Positions 43,901 to 52,005 of a DNA stretch of 64,000 nucleotides are shown in pieces (the stretch's first letter is position 1; each line of letters begins with the position of its first letter). The position numbers were made by a program, and so were the translations under genes. A model generated the notes under the pieces. The model was not told the DNA's origin. It saw only the letters and a list, made by a program, of their open reading frames with translations, and made no database searches. Source of the stretch: Ignavibacteriales bacterium (GTDB lineage Bacteria; Bacteroidota; Ignavibacteria; Ignavibacteriales; SURF-24); assembly GCA_003599415.1 (NCBI GenBank), contig QZKB01000067.1, forward strand, positions 1 to 64,000. The letters are read 5' to 3'.

Positions 43901-44941
43901 GGTCCCCGTGCTATTGCAAAAGGTACAATTACGGACAACTCTTCACAGAGAAACAGCATAGATCTTAAAACTCAGAGACCTCTCTGGGAAGGTGCAAACC
44001 TTGAATTAAAATGGAAGGTTGGCTGGCAAAACAGTAAAAGTGTTTCCATATCCATTGACAGTACAACCGGAACTTTAACTGCAAATACTCCAACATCAAC
44101 AGGAAGTATTACCCGTTCGTTTGTAGCTCTGCCACCTGTGTTTTTCCTGCCATTTGTAAAAGATGGTATTGAGAACATAAAATCTAAATATAAACCAGAG
44201 AAGGATAATCTCTCAGAAGCATTTAGTGAAGGATTTGAATCTATTTCACTTGTATCAAAAATTCCATTCCTGGAAAAACTTATCAAGTATATTCCGAAAC
44301 CAAACTGGAGCATTAACTGGGACGGGCTTGAGAAGATTAGTGTTTTCAAATCCTGGGCAAAAAGAGTATCAATAAGTCATTCCTACACATCTGAATATAC
44401 GGAAGGGTGGAAGACCGACGTGGACGGTAAAGAGGTGATGCAATCACAAAAGGTTAACTATGGCTTTACACCGCTTGTAGGTTTGAACGTTACGTTTAAT
44501 CAAATATGGACAGGTAACCTTACAGGTAATATCAAATACGGAACAAAAACGAGTTACGATCTTGGTGCAACTACAAAGAATATTACTGAAACAGCTTCTA
44601 AAGATATTGGTATATCGGCAAGTTATTCCAAATCAGGATTTGAAATTCCTTTGTTTGGTGTATCGCTTAAAAATGATATTGAAGTTTCGTTCTCATATAC
44701 TTACGCAAGAAATTCAATTGTAAACCATATTATGAGAGACTCACAAAGAGAGTATCAAAAGGTACCGCAGGATGGAACGATAAGAACGACAATGGAACCA
44801 AGAATAAAATATGTTATTAGTTCAAAAGTAACTTTGTCGGTATTCTATAAAAAATCATCCGTTACACCGGAAGGCGCTTCTAAAATTTCTGCAACATCTA
44901 CAAACGAAGCTGGTCTGGATGTTCATATTACAATTCAGTAA
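37982..44941 (+). CDS. sprA: SprA (Sov), outer-membrane translocon of the type IX secretion system
   Basis: At 2319 residues this matches SprA in size and pattern. It is a giant barrel protein with recurring glycine/aromatic strands and SprA-like segments such as FLSIFGPPVINLRIGG, NGTIGDKLTIGADWNTERTFEYENQLKIKYKG cut into strands, DFEGSKRTIP and GEIWVNELRV. A low-complexity Lys/Thr/Gln/Ser region (about 1780-1900) lies in a loop. SprA forms the 36-strand pore for T9SS cargo. TTG 37982 gives no signal peptide, whereas the open frame upstream does, so the true start is probably earlier. The response regulator PorX follows directly. Confidence 0.92.
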   Translation: MENGEDNSADSALTLPSDKNLTLDKSKITGFSILFAPDSVLPKRLNDSLAIDSSDTSKILLSDSALAKIKQDSTLKADTLFWDSTARMEQFHYQRKDPVYTEFRPKKKSKFFANPSQAFYTRTITLDSTGNFVEVKEKIANEETKILIRIPIDEFIQAKIKANQRDLWEQEAYKYELKSGKKDLSELISDITNIEIPLPSAGFLSIFGPPVINLRIGGAVDIHGAWRSETTEGVTASLTGNTRNEPDFKQQVQINVNGTIGDKLTIGADWNTERTFEYENQLKIKYKGYEDEIVQSVEAGNVSLQTSSLVGGSEALFGVKAQFQLGPLNLTALASQKKGEVKEVSISGGSTSNEFELHAYNYSTNHYFVDEVYADPERNLFNKYYRTATPEIETRFMIKDLEVWKSKTGQRDRATERQVNAYIDLGPRTKDNLSYEDSLRSENVKPVPGRVVVDRFVKLQEGTDYTYNRYAGYITFKTQIQETDAIAVAYITEGSEQTNNKEDDAYYGELIGNDTTTAKRLVLKLVKPAYLLSTYHPAWELQLRNIYSVGGRDVNEEGFNLDIVYAEPGNEDVNALNGQPLLNAFGLDKVSEGGLDGRDGKFDFYENRTINTTTGEIIFPVLQPFNDNFPDVLSADLKYPEIYDTTVTGAKNKTLKDRFLIKGKYSASSTSVFNLGFIGVVENSVKVRLAGRELVEGTDFVVDYNVGQVTIKNSAALVPGADLKISYEQNDLFQMASKTLLGLRGEINFSPKTSLGFSMLNLNQQTLSDKVRIGEEPLDNSIYGLDFGTSLDLPFVTKGLSEIIPTRTMSNLQVKGEFAYINPDPNTKKSTIFGDQGESIAYIDDFEGSKRTIPVGLSYPSWHEPSPPDELPLLSGSLEPNELMAYKAKSMWYTIIGQGADVNEIWPEKQASRQDQQVTVLDYEYWPRSRGQFNPHPTLQNPEQNWGGMMKLLSSTASNLIEENIEFLEFWVKLNRAPANAKIYIDLGKITEDAIPNNLLNSEDKNENDLIDEGEDTGLDMFFNSQEQTDYQSTLSDPSGDDYSFSLGNADFSRINGTEGNAVSIDVGKYPDTEDLNRNLNLDQLNSYFRYEISLDTTKYEGTDVFQNPLITGGGIRVPWYQFRIPLKDFQKAIGDPSFSLVEYIRLFATGLNDSLHLRFAEFNLVGNQWQKVLKENQTEDDVLTLSVVNIEENDTYYDSPPGVQREKDRTKADEDVLRNEQSLSMIVNGLNDGDKREVVKNLRAMDLFNYNEMKLFIHVDDNPANNISRYVDSTNYAAEVFFRFGSDTTNYYEYRMPIKPITDAAALNWYDLSIKFDELTAFKQMRGDSVSATSVFKVKVPGTDGHYYCFKGKPALTKVAFFMIGIENPKGKGMDLPVSGEIWVNELRVIGADDTPGWAYSASAKLNVGDLFTVNYNTSQTDANFHKLSDRFGSRTDAKNWGVSVDFDVLKVLPINLPGSNLRLNYSHNEQNSAPLYQPGTDIKVEEVANQYRAKGVSEDSIKKFTESTKTVSVNESWSVSNFKVKIPSSNWFLKDFVNNLQLGFNYNKSFSRNPTTEVSKTWAWNGNASYSLNFSQNNFFYPANIPVLGSVIELFTDYRNVKIYFTPQSFNWALTASRNYSFSLARAKSSIPTESRDFKTTRNLGFQWKITDGGLLNLSTSYSFSFSSSLAHLLAIKDETGKVIRVRSEAEIWKDIFTKDFFGKNTQFQQSFDLKTSPKLPSLWDIGKYLTLNFGYGATYNWQNNLTQKDLGRSAGVTSKVNASMQFKLKSLFAPWFKEDDIEKETSTKKTTTGRQTDTKQKQTTDSKDKNKQQGRNKRTNDQKVNKPVDDKGPKTDSLSIANNLQTDSLSVAKNQQADSLSQFESAKIDSIKKAEALKDSLAREQAIADSIENAEPKVSPFKVAYQYIKASVRWLLFDYENIQINFSQDNQFQGSGLRGGGSGLVNFWGIFQKSDYGPNRLFMLGLSSNIGPRAIAKGTITDNSSQRNSIDLKTQRPLWEGANLELKWKVGWQNSKSVSISIDSTTGTLTANTPTSTGSITRSFVALPPVFFLPFVKDGIENIKSKYKPEKDNLSEAFSEGFESISLVSKIPFLEKLIKYIPKPNWSINWDGLEKISVFKSWAKRVSISHSYTSEYTEGWKTDVDGKEVMQSQKVNYGFTPLVGLNVTFNQIWTGNLTGNIKYGTKTSYDLGATTKNITETASKDIGISASYSKSGFEIPLFGVSLKNDIEVSFSYTYARNSIVNHIMRDSQREYQKVPQDGTIRTTMEPRIKYVISSKVTLSVFYKKSSVTPEGASKISATSTNEAGLDVHITIQ

Positions 44942-45011
44942 AACTGTATTATAGTCTACTTTTTTAATTGACTGGAATTTATTAAACTTATTTCAAACAG
45001 ACAGGTAATTA

Positions 45012-46583
45012 ATGAAAAATAACAAAATCCTTTGGGTAGATGACGAGATTGAATTGCTTCGTTCACATATTTTCTTCCTTACAGAAAAAGGTTACGAAGT
45101 TGAAACTGTTACAAATGGTGATGATGCGATAAGCGAGGTTAAAGAAAAGAATTTTGATCTTATCTTTCTTGATGAAATGATGGCCGGTAAAGGCGGACTT
45201 GAAACGCTTGCAGAAATAAAAGAGATTAATCCGAACATACCTGTAATTATGGTTACAAAGAACGAAGAAGAATCTCTGATGCACGATGCTATTGGAAGTA
45301 AGATAACAGATTACCTTATCAAACCGGTACATCCAAGCCAGGTGCTTATGGTTTGTAAAAAAGTTCTGGAAGCTAAGAAGATTTCAAGTGAATATGTCGC
45401 TAAAGATTATCTTGTGGATTTCAATGAGATATCCCGAGAGATTATGTACGGCCCCGATTTTGATGAATGGATTGAGATATATTTAAAACTTGTTAACTGG
45501 GATATGGAATTAGATATTCATCCTGAACTGGGATTACGGCAAACACTTATCGATCAATGGAGAGAATGCAACCAGGAATTTAGCAAGTATGTTGAAAAAA
45601 ATTATCTGAAGTGGATTAATTCAGAGAAAAGCATAGACAATCCTACGCTTACTACATCCGTTGTAAATGATTATGTAGTTCCACTTATCAAAGATGAAAA
45701 GAATGTTGTGTTCTTCTTTGTACTTGATTGCCTTCGTATTGATCAATGGCTGATGATGGAAAAACATTTAATTGATCTGTTCAACATTGAGAAGAGTTAT
45801 TATTATTCAATTTTGCCAACAGCAACTCCATACGCAAGAAATTCTTTGTTTGCCGGTTTATATCCGTCTGAAATAGAGAAATATTATCCTATTTTATGGC
45901 AGGGTAAAGATGACGATGAAAGAAGCCAGAATAAATATGAAAAGGAACTGCTTCAGTTACTTTTGGACAGAAGAAGACTGAAACTTAAAAATGAACTCAA
46001 GTACATTAAGATTATTGATCCTGAAGTGGGAAGAAATTTTGAACAGAATATTCTTTCTTACCAGAACTCCCAGCTAACAGCGGTAGTAGTAAATTTTCTT
46101 GATATGATTGCCCATGGAAGATCGGATTCTGAACTTCTAAAGGAAATAGCACCAGATGAACCCGCTTACAGATCATTAACAAACAGCTGGTTTACACATT
46201 CATCATTACTTGCAACATTCAGGCAGATAGCAAAAATTAAAAATGCCAAGGTAATTATAACAACAGACCATGGCAGCATAAGAACTTTGAGAGGTGCAAA
46301 AGTATTAGGTGATAAAGAAGCTTCTACAAACCTGAGATTTAAATTCGGAAGAAACCTTAAGGTTGATGATAAGCATGCAATTTACATTACAAATCCTGCT
46401 GAATACAAACTGCCAAAACGCGGGGTAACAATAAATTATATTATTGCCAAAGAAGATTATTACTTTGTCTATCCAACTGATTATCATAAGTATTTAAGCT
46501 ATTATAAAGATACTTTTCAGCATGGCGGAATTTCAATGGAAGAAATGATTTTGCCGGTTATTAAAATGGAGAATAAAGTTTAA
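45012..46583 (+). CDS. porX: PorX-type response regulator with PglZ domain (T9SS regulator)
   Basis: Residues 1-125 are a receiver domain with WVDDE, phospho-acceptor LDEMM, VTKNEEE and the IKPVHPSQ lysine. Residues about 215-520 form a PglZ domain of the alkaline phosphatase superfamily: VLDCLRIDQW, TATPYARNS with the likely Thr nucleophile, NFLDMIAHGRSD and ITTDHGS supply metal ligands. This receiver-PglZ fusion is characteristic of PorX, which controls T9SS and can hydrolyse oligonucleotides. It lies 70 bp after sprA. Its usual kinase PorY is not in the window. Confidence 0.93.
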   Translation: MKNNKILWVDDEIELLRSHIFFLTEKGYEVETVTNGDDAISEVKEKNFDLIFLDEMMAGKGGLETLAEIKEINPNIPVIMVTKNEEESLMHDAIGSKITDYLIKPVHPSQVLMVCKKVLEAKKISSEYVAKDYLVDFNEISREIMYGPDFDEWIEIYLKLVNWDMELDIHPELGLRQTLIDQWRECNQEFSKYVEKNYLKWINSEKSIDNPTLTTSVVNDYVVPLIKDEKNVVFFFVLDCLRIDQWLMMEKHLIDLFNIEKSYYYSILPTATPYARNSLFAGLYPSEIEKYYPILWQGKDDDERSQNKYEKELLQLLLDRRRLKLKNELKYIKIIDPEVGRNFEQNILSYQNSQLTAVVVNFLDMIAHGRSDSELLKEIAPDEPAYRSLTNSWFTHSSLLATFRQIAKIKNAKVIITTDHGSIRTLRGAKVLGDKEASTNLRFKFGRNLKVDDKHAIYITNPAEYKLPKRGVTINYIIAKEDYYFVYPTDYHKYLSYYKDTFQHGGISMEEMILPVIKMENKV

Positions 46584-47014
46584 TGCAGCTTCCGGTAACA
46601 AAAAAGGCAAATTCACCGGAAGAGACTTTTAAATTAGCATCTGAGTTTGCCGCATCACTTAAAGCAGGAGATGTTATTGCGTTAAACGGAGAACTTGGTG
46701 CAGGTAAAACATTCTTCGTCAAAAGTGTGCTTCAGTATTTTGAAATCGGAAATGTTAACAGTCCTACCTTCGCAATTGTTAACCAGTTTGAGGGGAAGGT
46801 AAAAGTAAATCATTTTGACTTTTACAGGGTGAACGCAATTAACGAGCTTCATGATATTGGGTTTGAAGATTACCTTGATGATGAATCCATTACATTTATT
46901 GAGTGGGCCAATCTGGCCAGGGAAATCCTTCCTCATAAAAGAATTGAAGTTGATATAAAAATAATTGATGAATTTGTACGCGAATTTACTTTTATTGAAT
47001 TGAATTACAATTAG
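46583..47014 (+). CDS. tsaE: tRNA threonylcarbamoyladenosine biosynthesis ATPase TsaE
   Basis: The 143-residue protein has the Walker A GELGAGKT, the TsaE-specific NSPTFAIVNQFEG, the FDFYR motif (HFDFYRV) and FIEWANLA. TsaE is the ATPase partner of TsaB and TsaD in making t6A37 on tRNA. Its ATG overlaps the porX stop (TAATG). TsaD is encoded 3.6 kb downstream. Confidence 0.95.
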   Translation: MQLPVTKKANSPEETFKLASEFAASLKAGDVIALNGELGAGKTFFVKSVLQYFEIGNVNSPTFAIVNQFEGKVKVNHFDFYRVNAINELHDIGFEDYLDDESITFIEWANLAREILPHKRIEVDIKIIDEFVREFTFIELNYN

Positions 47015-47136
47015 CTTTATTTCGCAGATTGTAATCAGTTAAAACCTGATTTGCTTATCGGTAGAGTTTATTTTTCTCCGTAATTTTTCTTATTCTCTGT
47101 TAGAAATATTTTGAATTATTCCTCAATGGTGAAACA

Positions 47137-48240
47137 ATGAAATCATTTTACTCACTACTTATTTTATTTCTAATGATTATGAAAATATCTGCACAAAAAG
47201 AAAATAACCAGCTTGATTCGCTTTTATCCTCTGTTTATAAAATTAACGAACCGGGTGCTGCAGTTGCTGTTGTAAATGATGGTAATCTGATATTCGAAAA
47301 AGGATATGGAATAGCTGACCTTGATTCTAAAAGTATCATTAGCGCTTCTACCAATTTCAATATCTGTTCGATGACAAAGCAGTTTACCGCATACGGAATT
47401 CTGTTGCTTCAAAAGCAGAAAAAAATATCTCTGGATGATAAATTGAATAAGTATTTCCCGGATTTTAATCCAAAGGTTGCGGAAAAGGTTTCCATCCGTA
47501 ATTTACTAACACACAGTTCGGGAATAGTTGATCATTATTCTTATGTTGATAAAAAACAGTTTACGCAGTTTTGGGATAAGGATGTTTATAATGCGGTTAG
47601 ATCAGTAGATTCATCTTACTCTACCGCCGGTTCAAAATATCAGTACAGTAATACTGCATTTTGTTTGCTTGCTAGGGTTATTGAAAAAGTCTCCGGTAAA
47701 TCTTTCTCGGATTTTGTTAAAGAAAATATTTACAACCCGTTAAAAATGAATGCAAGTGATGTGATTAAACCTGACTTTAATATTTCAAACCGTGCTTATG
47801 GCTACGAATTTGAAAATGACACATTTAAAATTGCAGATGCAAAACAAAGCCTCTTCTTTTCTACGCAGGGTGATGGCGGAATTTATACTTCAATAAATGA
47901 TTACCTTAAATGGATTACTGCAATTCAAACAGGCAAAGGAATTGACGCTGATTTAATTAAAGAAGCACAATCAAAACAATTTACCATTGATGCTGCAAAA
48001 GATATTTCTTACGGTTATGGCTGGTTTGTTGCCGGCAATAGCAAAAATATTGTAGTATATCATACTGGTTCTAACGGCGGGTTCAGAACTATAGTGGTTA
48101 TGCATCCGGCAAAAAAATATTCTGTTGTAATTTTCTCAAACCGGACGGGAATTGATTTGGAAGATTTAGTCAGGAAGATAAATAAAATTTACGGAATTGA
48201 TGATGCAGCATTTGTTAAGCTTGATTCATTAATATCCTGA
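47137..48240 (+). CDS. secreted serine beta-lactamase-family hydrolase (class C-like)
   Basis: A signal peptide (cleavage near KISAQ) is followed by a beta-lactamase/PBP4-like domain: SMTKQF is the SxxK motif with the nucleophile Ser, YQYSNTAF gives the Tyr-x-Asn, and HTGSNGG replaces the KTG box with HTG, as in many esterase-like members. The family includes D-alanyl-D-alanine carboxypeptidases, esterases and true beta-lactamases. Resistance function is not implied. It is transcribed alone with a leader of about 120 bp. Confidence 0.85.
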   Translation: MKSFYSLLILFLMIMKISAQKENNQLDSLLSSVYKINEPGAAVAVVNDGNLIFEKGYGIADLDSKSIISASTNFNICSMTKQFTAYGILLLQKQKKISLDDKLNKYFPDFNPKVAEKVSIRNLLTHSSGIVDHYSYVDKKQFTQFWDKDVYNAVRSVDSSYSTAGSKYQYSNTAFCLLARVIEKVSGKSFSDFVKENIYNPLKMNASDVIKPDFNISNRAYGYEFENDTFKIADAKQSLFFSTQGDGGIYTSINDYLKWITAIQTGKGIDADLIKEAQSKQFTIDAAKDISYGYGWFVAGNSKNIVVYHTGSNGGFRTIVVMHPAKKYSVVIFSNRTGIDLEDLVRKINKIYGIDDAAFVKLDSLIS

Positions 48241-48302
48241 AGCAGCTAAAATTCATTTTGAAAATCATCCGCTAAAAGATAAGTTTACTTCACCTAAAAA
48301 GA

Positions 48303-49541
48303 ATGAATAAGATGACATACAAAGAAAAATCTAAAATTCTGTCAGAGCATTTTAATCTTTTGGATGAAATAATAGAGATACCCGGAAGTGAAATTGAAAT
48401 AAGGAATATTAAATTCAGTTCGGATAGCTGGAAACTGCTTCCTGGTGCGAATGAATATTATTGTGAAAAGCACAATTTAAAATTTACTGAATCAAATAAT
48501 TTCCGGGATGAAATAACCTTTCAACAATATCCTGAATTTCTGAAACATGACGATATTAACATTCAGGAAAACAATGAATTTGTTTATACAATTTTCAGAA
48601 AGGTAAATGATAAGAAAGCAGACAGTGTAATTTTTTTATTCCATGGCCTAAACGAAAAACACTGGAATAAATATCTTCTCTGGGCAGAAAAGCTGGTTGA
48701 AGAAACAGGGAAGACTGTAATTCTTTTCCCAATCGCTTATCACATGAACCGCTCACCGCAGGAGTGGAGCAATTCAAGGTTGATGAACAATGTAAAAAAT
48801 CTCAGGCGACAGCATTCGCCATCAATCACTAATTCAACTTTTGCCAATGCAGCAATTAGCGCAAGAATTCAGATGATTCCGCAAAGATTTTTCTGGTCCG
48901 GTCTGCAAACTTTTTATGATGTAGTAAAACTTGTTCAGCAAATAAGAGCAAATGAAAATTACCTGGTTGAGGCAAATGCATCGATTGATTTCTTTTCATA
49001 TTCAATTGGCTCTTTTCTTGGCGAGATTTTAATGATGACTAATCCTAAAGATTTATTTAAAGATTCACGGTTATTTATGTTTTGCGGCGGGCCAACACTT
49101 GACCGGATGTCTCCAAATTCAAAATTTATTCTTGACAGCGATGCGACAATTGCGATTTATTCTTTTTATACCGAGCGGCTTGAAAGCGAATTGAAAATGG
49201 ATAAACGAATAGCTCATTATTTTAATGGAGATCATAAGAGCGGTAGTTATTTCAGATCGATGTTAAGTTATAAAAAACTGAAGGAGTTAAGGGAAAAAAG
49301 ATTTAATGAACTAAGCGATAGAATTTATGCCGTCGCATTAAAAAATGATGAAGTGATTCCATCGAATGAAGTTGTTAATACGTTAAAAGGCGATTACCGC
49401 GATATTCCTGTTCAGGTTGATATACTTGATTTCCCATACGATTATTCACATATAAATCTTTTCCCGGATGACCAGGATGCAGTACTTGTAGATAAGGCTT
49501 TCAACAAAGTCTTTGGAACTGCAACTGAATTTCTTAAATAA
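48303..49541 (+). CDS. alpha/beta-hydrolase-like protein, possibly DUF6051
   Basis: This 412-residue protein lacks a signal peptide. The central part reads like an alpha/beta hydrolase: IFLFHGLNEKHWNKY (oxyanion loop), KTVILFPIAYHMNR, and DFFSYSIGSFLGEI, where SYSIG could be the nucleophile elbow. A late Asp/His region (DEVIPSNEV, then YDYSHINLF) could complete the triad. I associate this pattern with DUF6051, but not firmly. A second ATG lies three codons in. It is 19 bp before the creatininase-family gene. Confidence 0.55.
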   Translation: MNKMTYKEKSKILSEHFNLLDEIIEIPGSEIEIRNIKFSSDSWKLLPGANEYYCEKHNLKFTESNNFRDEITFQQYPEFLKHDDINIQENNEFVYTIFRKVNDKKADSVIFLFHGLNEKHWNKYLLWAEKLVEETGKTVILFPIAYHMNRSPQEWSNSRLMNNVKNLRRQHSPSITNSTFANAAISARIQMIPQRFFWSGLQTFYDVVKLVQQIRANENYLVEANASIDFFSYSIGSFLGEILMMTNPKDLFKDSRLFMFCGGPTLDRMSPNSKFILDSDATIAIYSFYTERLESELKMDKRIAHYFNGDHKSGSYFRSMLSYKKLKELREKRFNELSDRIYAVALKNDEVIPSNEVVNTLKGDYRDIPVQVDILDFPYDYSHINLFPDDQDAVLVDKAFNKVFGTATEFLK

Positions 49542-49559
49542 TTTTTTAGGAGAACAAAA

Positions 49560-50465
49560 ATGCGTTTTATCAGCAGGTTAGCTTTTTATTTATCAGCAAT
49601 TGCGTTTTTCTCAATAATTTCTTTTGCTCAACAAAATGATGTTGATAAGCTTCCTGTAAATTATGAAGAGCTTACTTCACCTGATTTTATTAAAGCAGTC
49701 GAGAAATCAAATGGTACGTGTATTATTCCATTTGGAATATTAGAAAAACACGGTCCTCATCTTCCGCTTGGCACTGACCTGCTTGATGCAAGGGAAAAAT
49801 CAATACGAGCTGCACAAAATGAATACGTTTTAGTCTTTCCGCAATATTATTTCGGACAGATATATGAAGCTAAACATCAGCCGGGAACAATTGCTTACAG
49901 CTCAGATATAATCTGGAAGATGCTGCAGGAAACCTGCGATGAGCTTTCAAGAAACGGAATAAAGAAAATTATTATCGTGAACGGACACGGAGGCAATAAT
50001 AATTTTATAAAATATTTTTGCCAGGCGCAGCTTGAAAAAAGAAAAGACTATGTTGTAATAATGTATACTCCGGTCGGAAATCCTGAGGTTCAGAAAGAAA
50101 TTCTAAAACTTCGGAAGACTGTTGATGATGACCATGCAGGTGAAACAGAAACTTCTTCCATATTAGCTTTCAGACCAGATTTGGTAAAGCTTGATAAAAC
50201 ATCTACACAAAGCGGTGAAGACAAAAAACAATTAGATGGATTGCATGACTTTTTCGCGGGAATTTGGTGGTATGCTAAATTTCCTAATCATTATGCAGGA
50301 GACGGAAGCCCGGCGAACAAAACATTAGGAGACCTGATTCTTAATTCTGACGTTGATCAGCTAACTAAATTTATTAAGTCAATTAAGAAAGAAAACAGGT
50401 TGATTGACTTGCAAAACAAATTCTTTGATGAAGCTGATGAACCATTAAAAACCAAGGTAAAATAG
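49560..50465 (+). CDS. secreted creatininase-family amidohydrolase
   Basis: The signal peptide ends near SFAQ. The creatininase fold shows FGILEKHGPHLPLGTDL with Glu, His and Asp metal ligands, then IIVNGHGGNNNF, and DDHAGETETSS with further ligands. Family members hydrolyse amides (creatinine, FAPy deaminase ArfB, MftE peptidase). A periplasmic location is unusual for enzymes of nucleotide or cofactor pathways, so the substrate is open. TTAGGAG precedes the ATG. Confidence 0.82.
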   Translation: MRFISRLAFYLSAIAFFSIISFAQQNDVDKLPVNYEELTSPDFIKAVEKSNGTCIIPFGILEKHGPHLPLGTDLLDAREKSIRAAQNEYVLVFPQYYFGQIYEAKHQPGTIAYSSDIIWKMLQETCDELSRNGIKKIIIVNGHGGNNNFIKYFCQAQLEKRKDYVVIMYTPVGNPEVQKEILKLRKTVDDDHAGETETSSILAFRPDLVKLDKTSTQSGEDKKQLDGLHDFFAGIWWYAKFPNHYAGDGSPANKTLGDLILNSDVDQLTKFIKSIKKENRLIDLQNKFFDEADEPLKTKVK

Positions 50466-50595
50466 AAAACAAGTTTTGTCTTTGCGGAAATAAATTTTTG
50501 CTTAAGTGCATCATGCAGGCATACAAATGGGATGTAATTCTCTCTCATTATCCCTATCTTTACACAGTTTATTTTCATAATAATCCAGTTGATAG

Positions 50596-51627
50596 ATGAA
50601 TGTATTAGGAATTGAAAGCTCCTGCGATGAAACTTCTGTAGCTGTAATTTCAGAAGGAAAGCTGAAAGCAAATCTGATTTCATCCCAGGATTTTCATACA
50701 AAGTATGGCGGTGTTGTTCCGGAATTATCAAGCCGTGCACATCTTCAGATTATTGTTCCATTGGTAAAAGATGCACTTTCAAAAGCTGAATTGAATTTAG
50801 ACAATATAGATTTGATTTGTGCAACTGCAGGTCCCGGTTTGATAGGAGCTTTGCTTGTTGGTTTAACCTTTGGCAAGTCGTTGGCCTTTTCACTTAATAA
50901 ACCTTTTGTTCCGGTTAATCATATAGAAGGACATATTTTTTCCGGTTTCCTAATGGAAGATAAGCCGGAGTTTCCTATTCTTGTTCTTGTTGTTTCTGGA
51001 GGTCATACTTTACTGCTCCTTGTTAAAAGTGATGAGGAAATTATTAAACTAGGAACAACTGTAGATGATGCGGCAGGTGAAGCATTTGATAAAGTATCCA
51101 AGTTGCTTGGCCTTGGTTATCCGGGCGGACCAAAAATTCAGAACATGGCGAAAGATGGCGATCCCGAAAAGATTAAATTTCCTGTTTCAACTTTAAAAAA
51201 CCCTTACGGTTTTTCTTTCAGCGGATTGAAAACAGCAGTCTTAAGGTATGTTCAAAAAAAATATGGTGAAGGCACTTCCATTCCGCAAAATGATTTGCCC
51301 GATCTGACTGCTTCTTTTCAGGCGACAGTTGTGAAGACATTAATCAGAAATGCTGAAAAAGCTTTAAAGGAATTCGATGTAAAATCTCTTTCTTTGGTTG
51401 GTGGTGTTGCTGCAAATAAAGCATTGCGAAATGCATACGAAAATCTGGCAATTAAATATCACAAGAAAATTGTAATTCCGGATTTTGTTTTTTGTGGAGA
51501 TAATGCTGCTATGATTGCATACAGAGGGATGAAACTTTATCAACTTGGCAGAAGGTATTCTCTCAACTCAAATGCTTACCCAGGATTAAGCAGCGATTCG
51601 TTTATTACTAATGCATTAACAAAATAA
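50596..51627 (+). CDS. tsaD: tRNA N6-adenosine threonylcarbamoyltransferase TsaD
   Basis: The 343-residue protein has the full TsaD/Kae1 signature: GIESSCDETSVAV, HIEGHIFSGF with the metal His pair, LVVSGGHTLLLLV, TVDDAAGEAFDKVSKLLGLGYPGG, and VGGVAANKALR. It transfers the threonylcarbamoyl group to A37 of ANN-decoding tRNAs with TsaB and TsaE. Length is typical. Confidence 0.97.
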   Translation: MNVLGIESSCDETSVAVISEGKLKANLISSQDFHTKYGGVVPELSSRAHLQIIVPLVKDALSKAELNLDNIDLICATAGPGLIGALLVGLTFGKSLAFSLNKPFVPVNHIEGHIFSGFLMEDKPEFPILVLVVSGGHTLLLLVKSDEEIIKLGTTVDDAAGEAFDKVSKLLGLGYPGGPKIQNMAKDGDPEKIKFPVSTLKNPYGFSFSGLKTAVLRYVQKKYGEGTSIPQNDLPDLTASFQATVVKTLIRNAEKALKEFDVKSLSLVGGVAANKALRNAYENLAIKYHKKIVIPDFVFCGDNAAMIAYRGMKLYQLGRRYSLNSNAYPGLSSDSFITNALTK

Positions 51628-51660
51628 ATTACAGATTGGAACAATTAGTTTTCGGGACAA

Positions 51661-52005
51661 ATGATGCTTGATAAAGAAATAGATAACCTTTCAAAAGCAG
51701 AAAAGGAAGCATTGCTTTCTAAGCTTAGGAAACGTGTAGATTTATTTGACAGGATACTTGTTTATCTGCTAAATAAAAGAACAAAAACAACAGTACAGAT
51801 TGGCAGAGTAAAAATATCCCTGAATCAACCGACTTATAATCCTGAACGTGAACGCGACGTTATGCAAAAAATCTATTCGCATAACAAAGGTCCATTGACC
51901 GAAGAATCTCTCGAGAGAATTTACGAAAGGATTCTTGATGAATCCCGTGCAACACAGAAATCTGAATCGCCAAAATTGTTTAGTAATGACAAAGACAAAA
52001 AGTAA
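51661..52005 (+). CDS. AroQ-type chorismate mutase
   Basis: The 114-residue protein is helical with LRKRVDLFDRILVYLLNKR, followed by IGRVKISLNQPTYNPERERDVMQKI and ERIYERILDESR, the usual AroQ pattern with the conserved Arg, Lys and Glu/Gln sites. It converts chorismate to prephenate. The second ATG at 51664 is equally possible. The 3' end overlaps mltG by 20 nt, implying translational coupling. Confidence 0.85.
   Translation: MMLDKEIDNLSKAEKEALLSKLRKRVDLFDRILVYLLNKRTKTTVQIGRVKISLNQPTYNPERERDVMQKIYSHNKGPLTEESLERIYERILDESRATQKSESPKLFSNDKDKK

Noticed and set aside
47032-47050. AATCAG/CTGATT hairpin after tsaE
   Set aside because: The stem is only 6 bp with a 7-nt loop and no T-run, so it is not distinguishable from chance.
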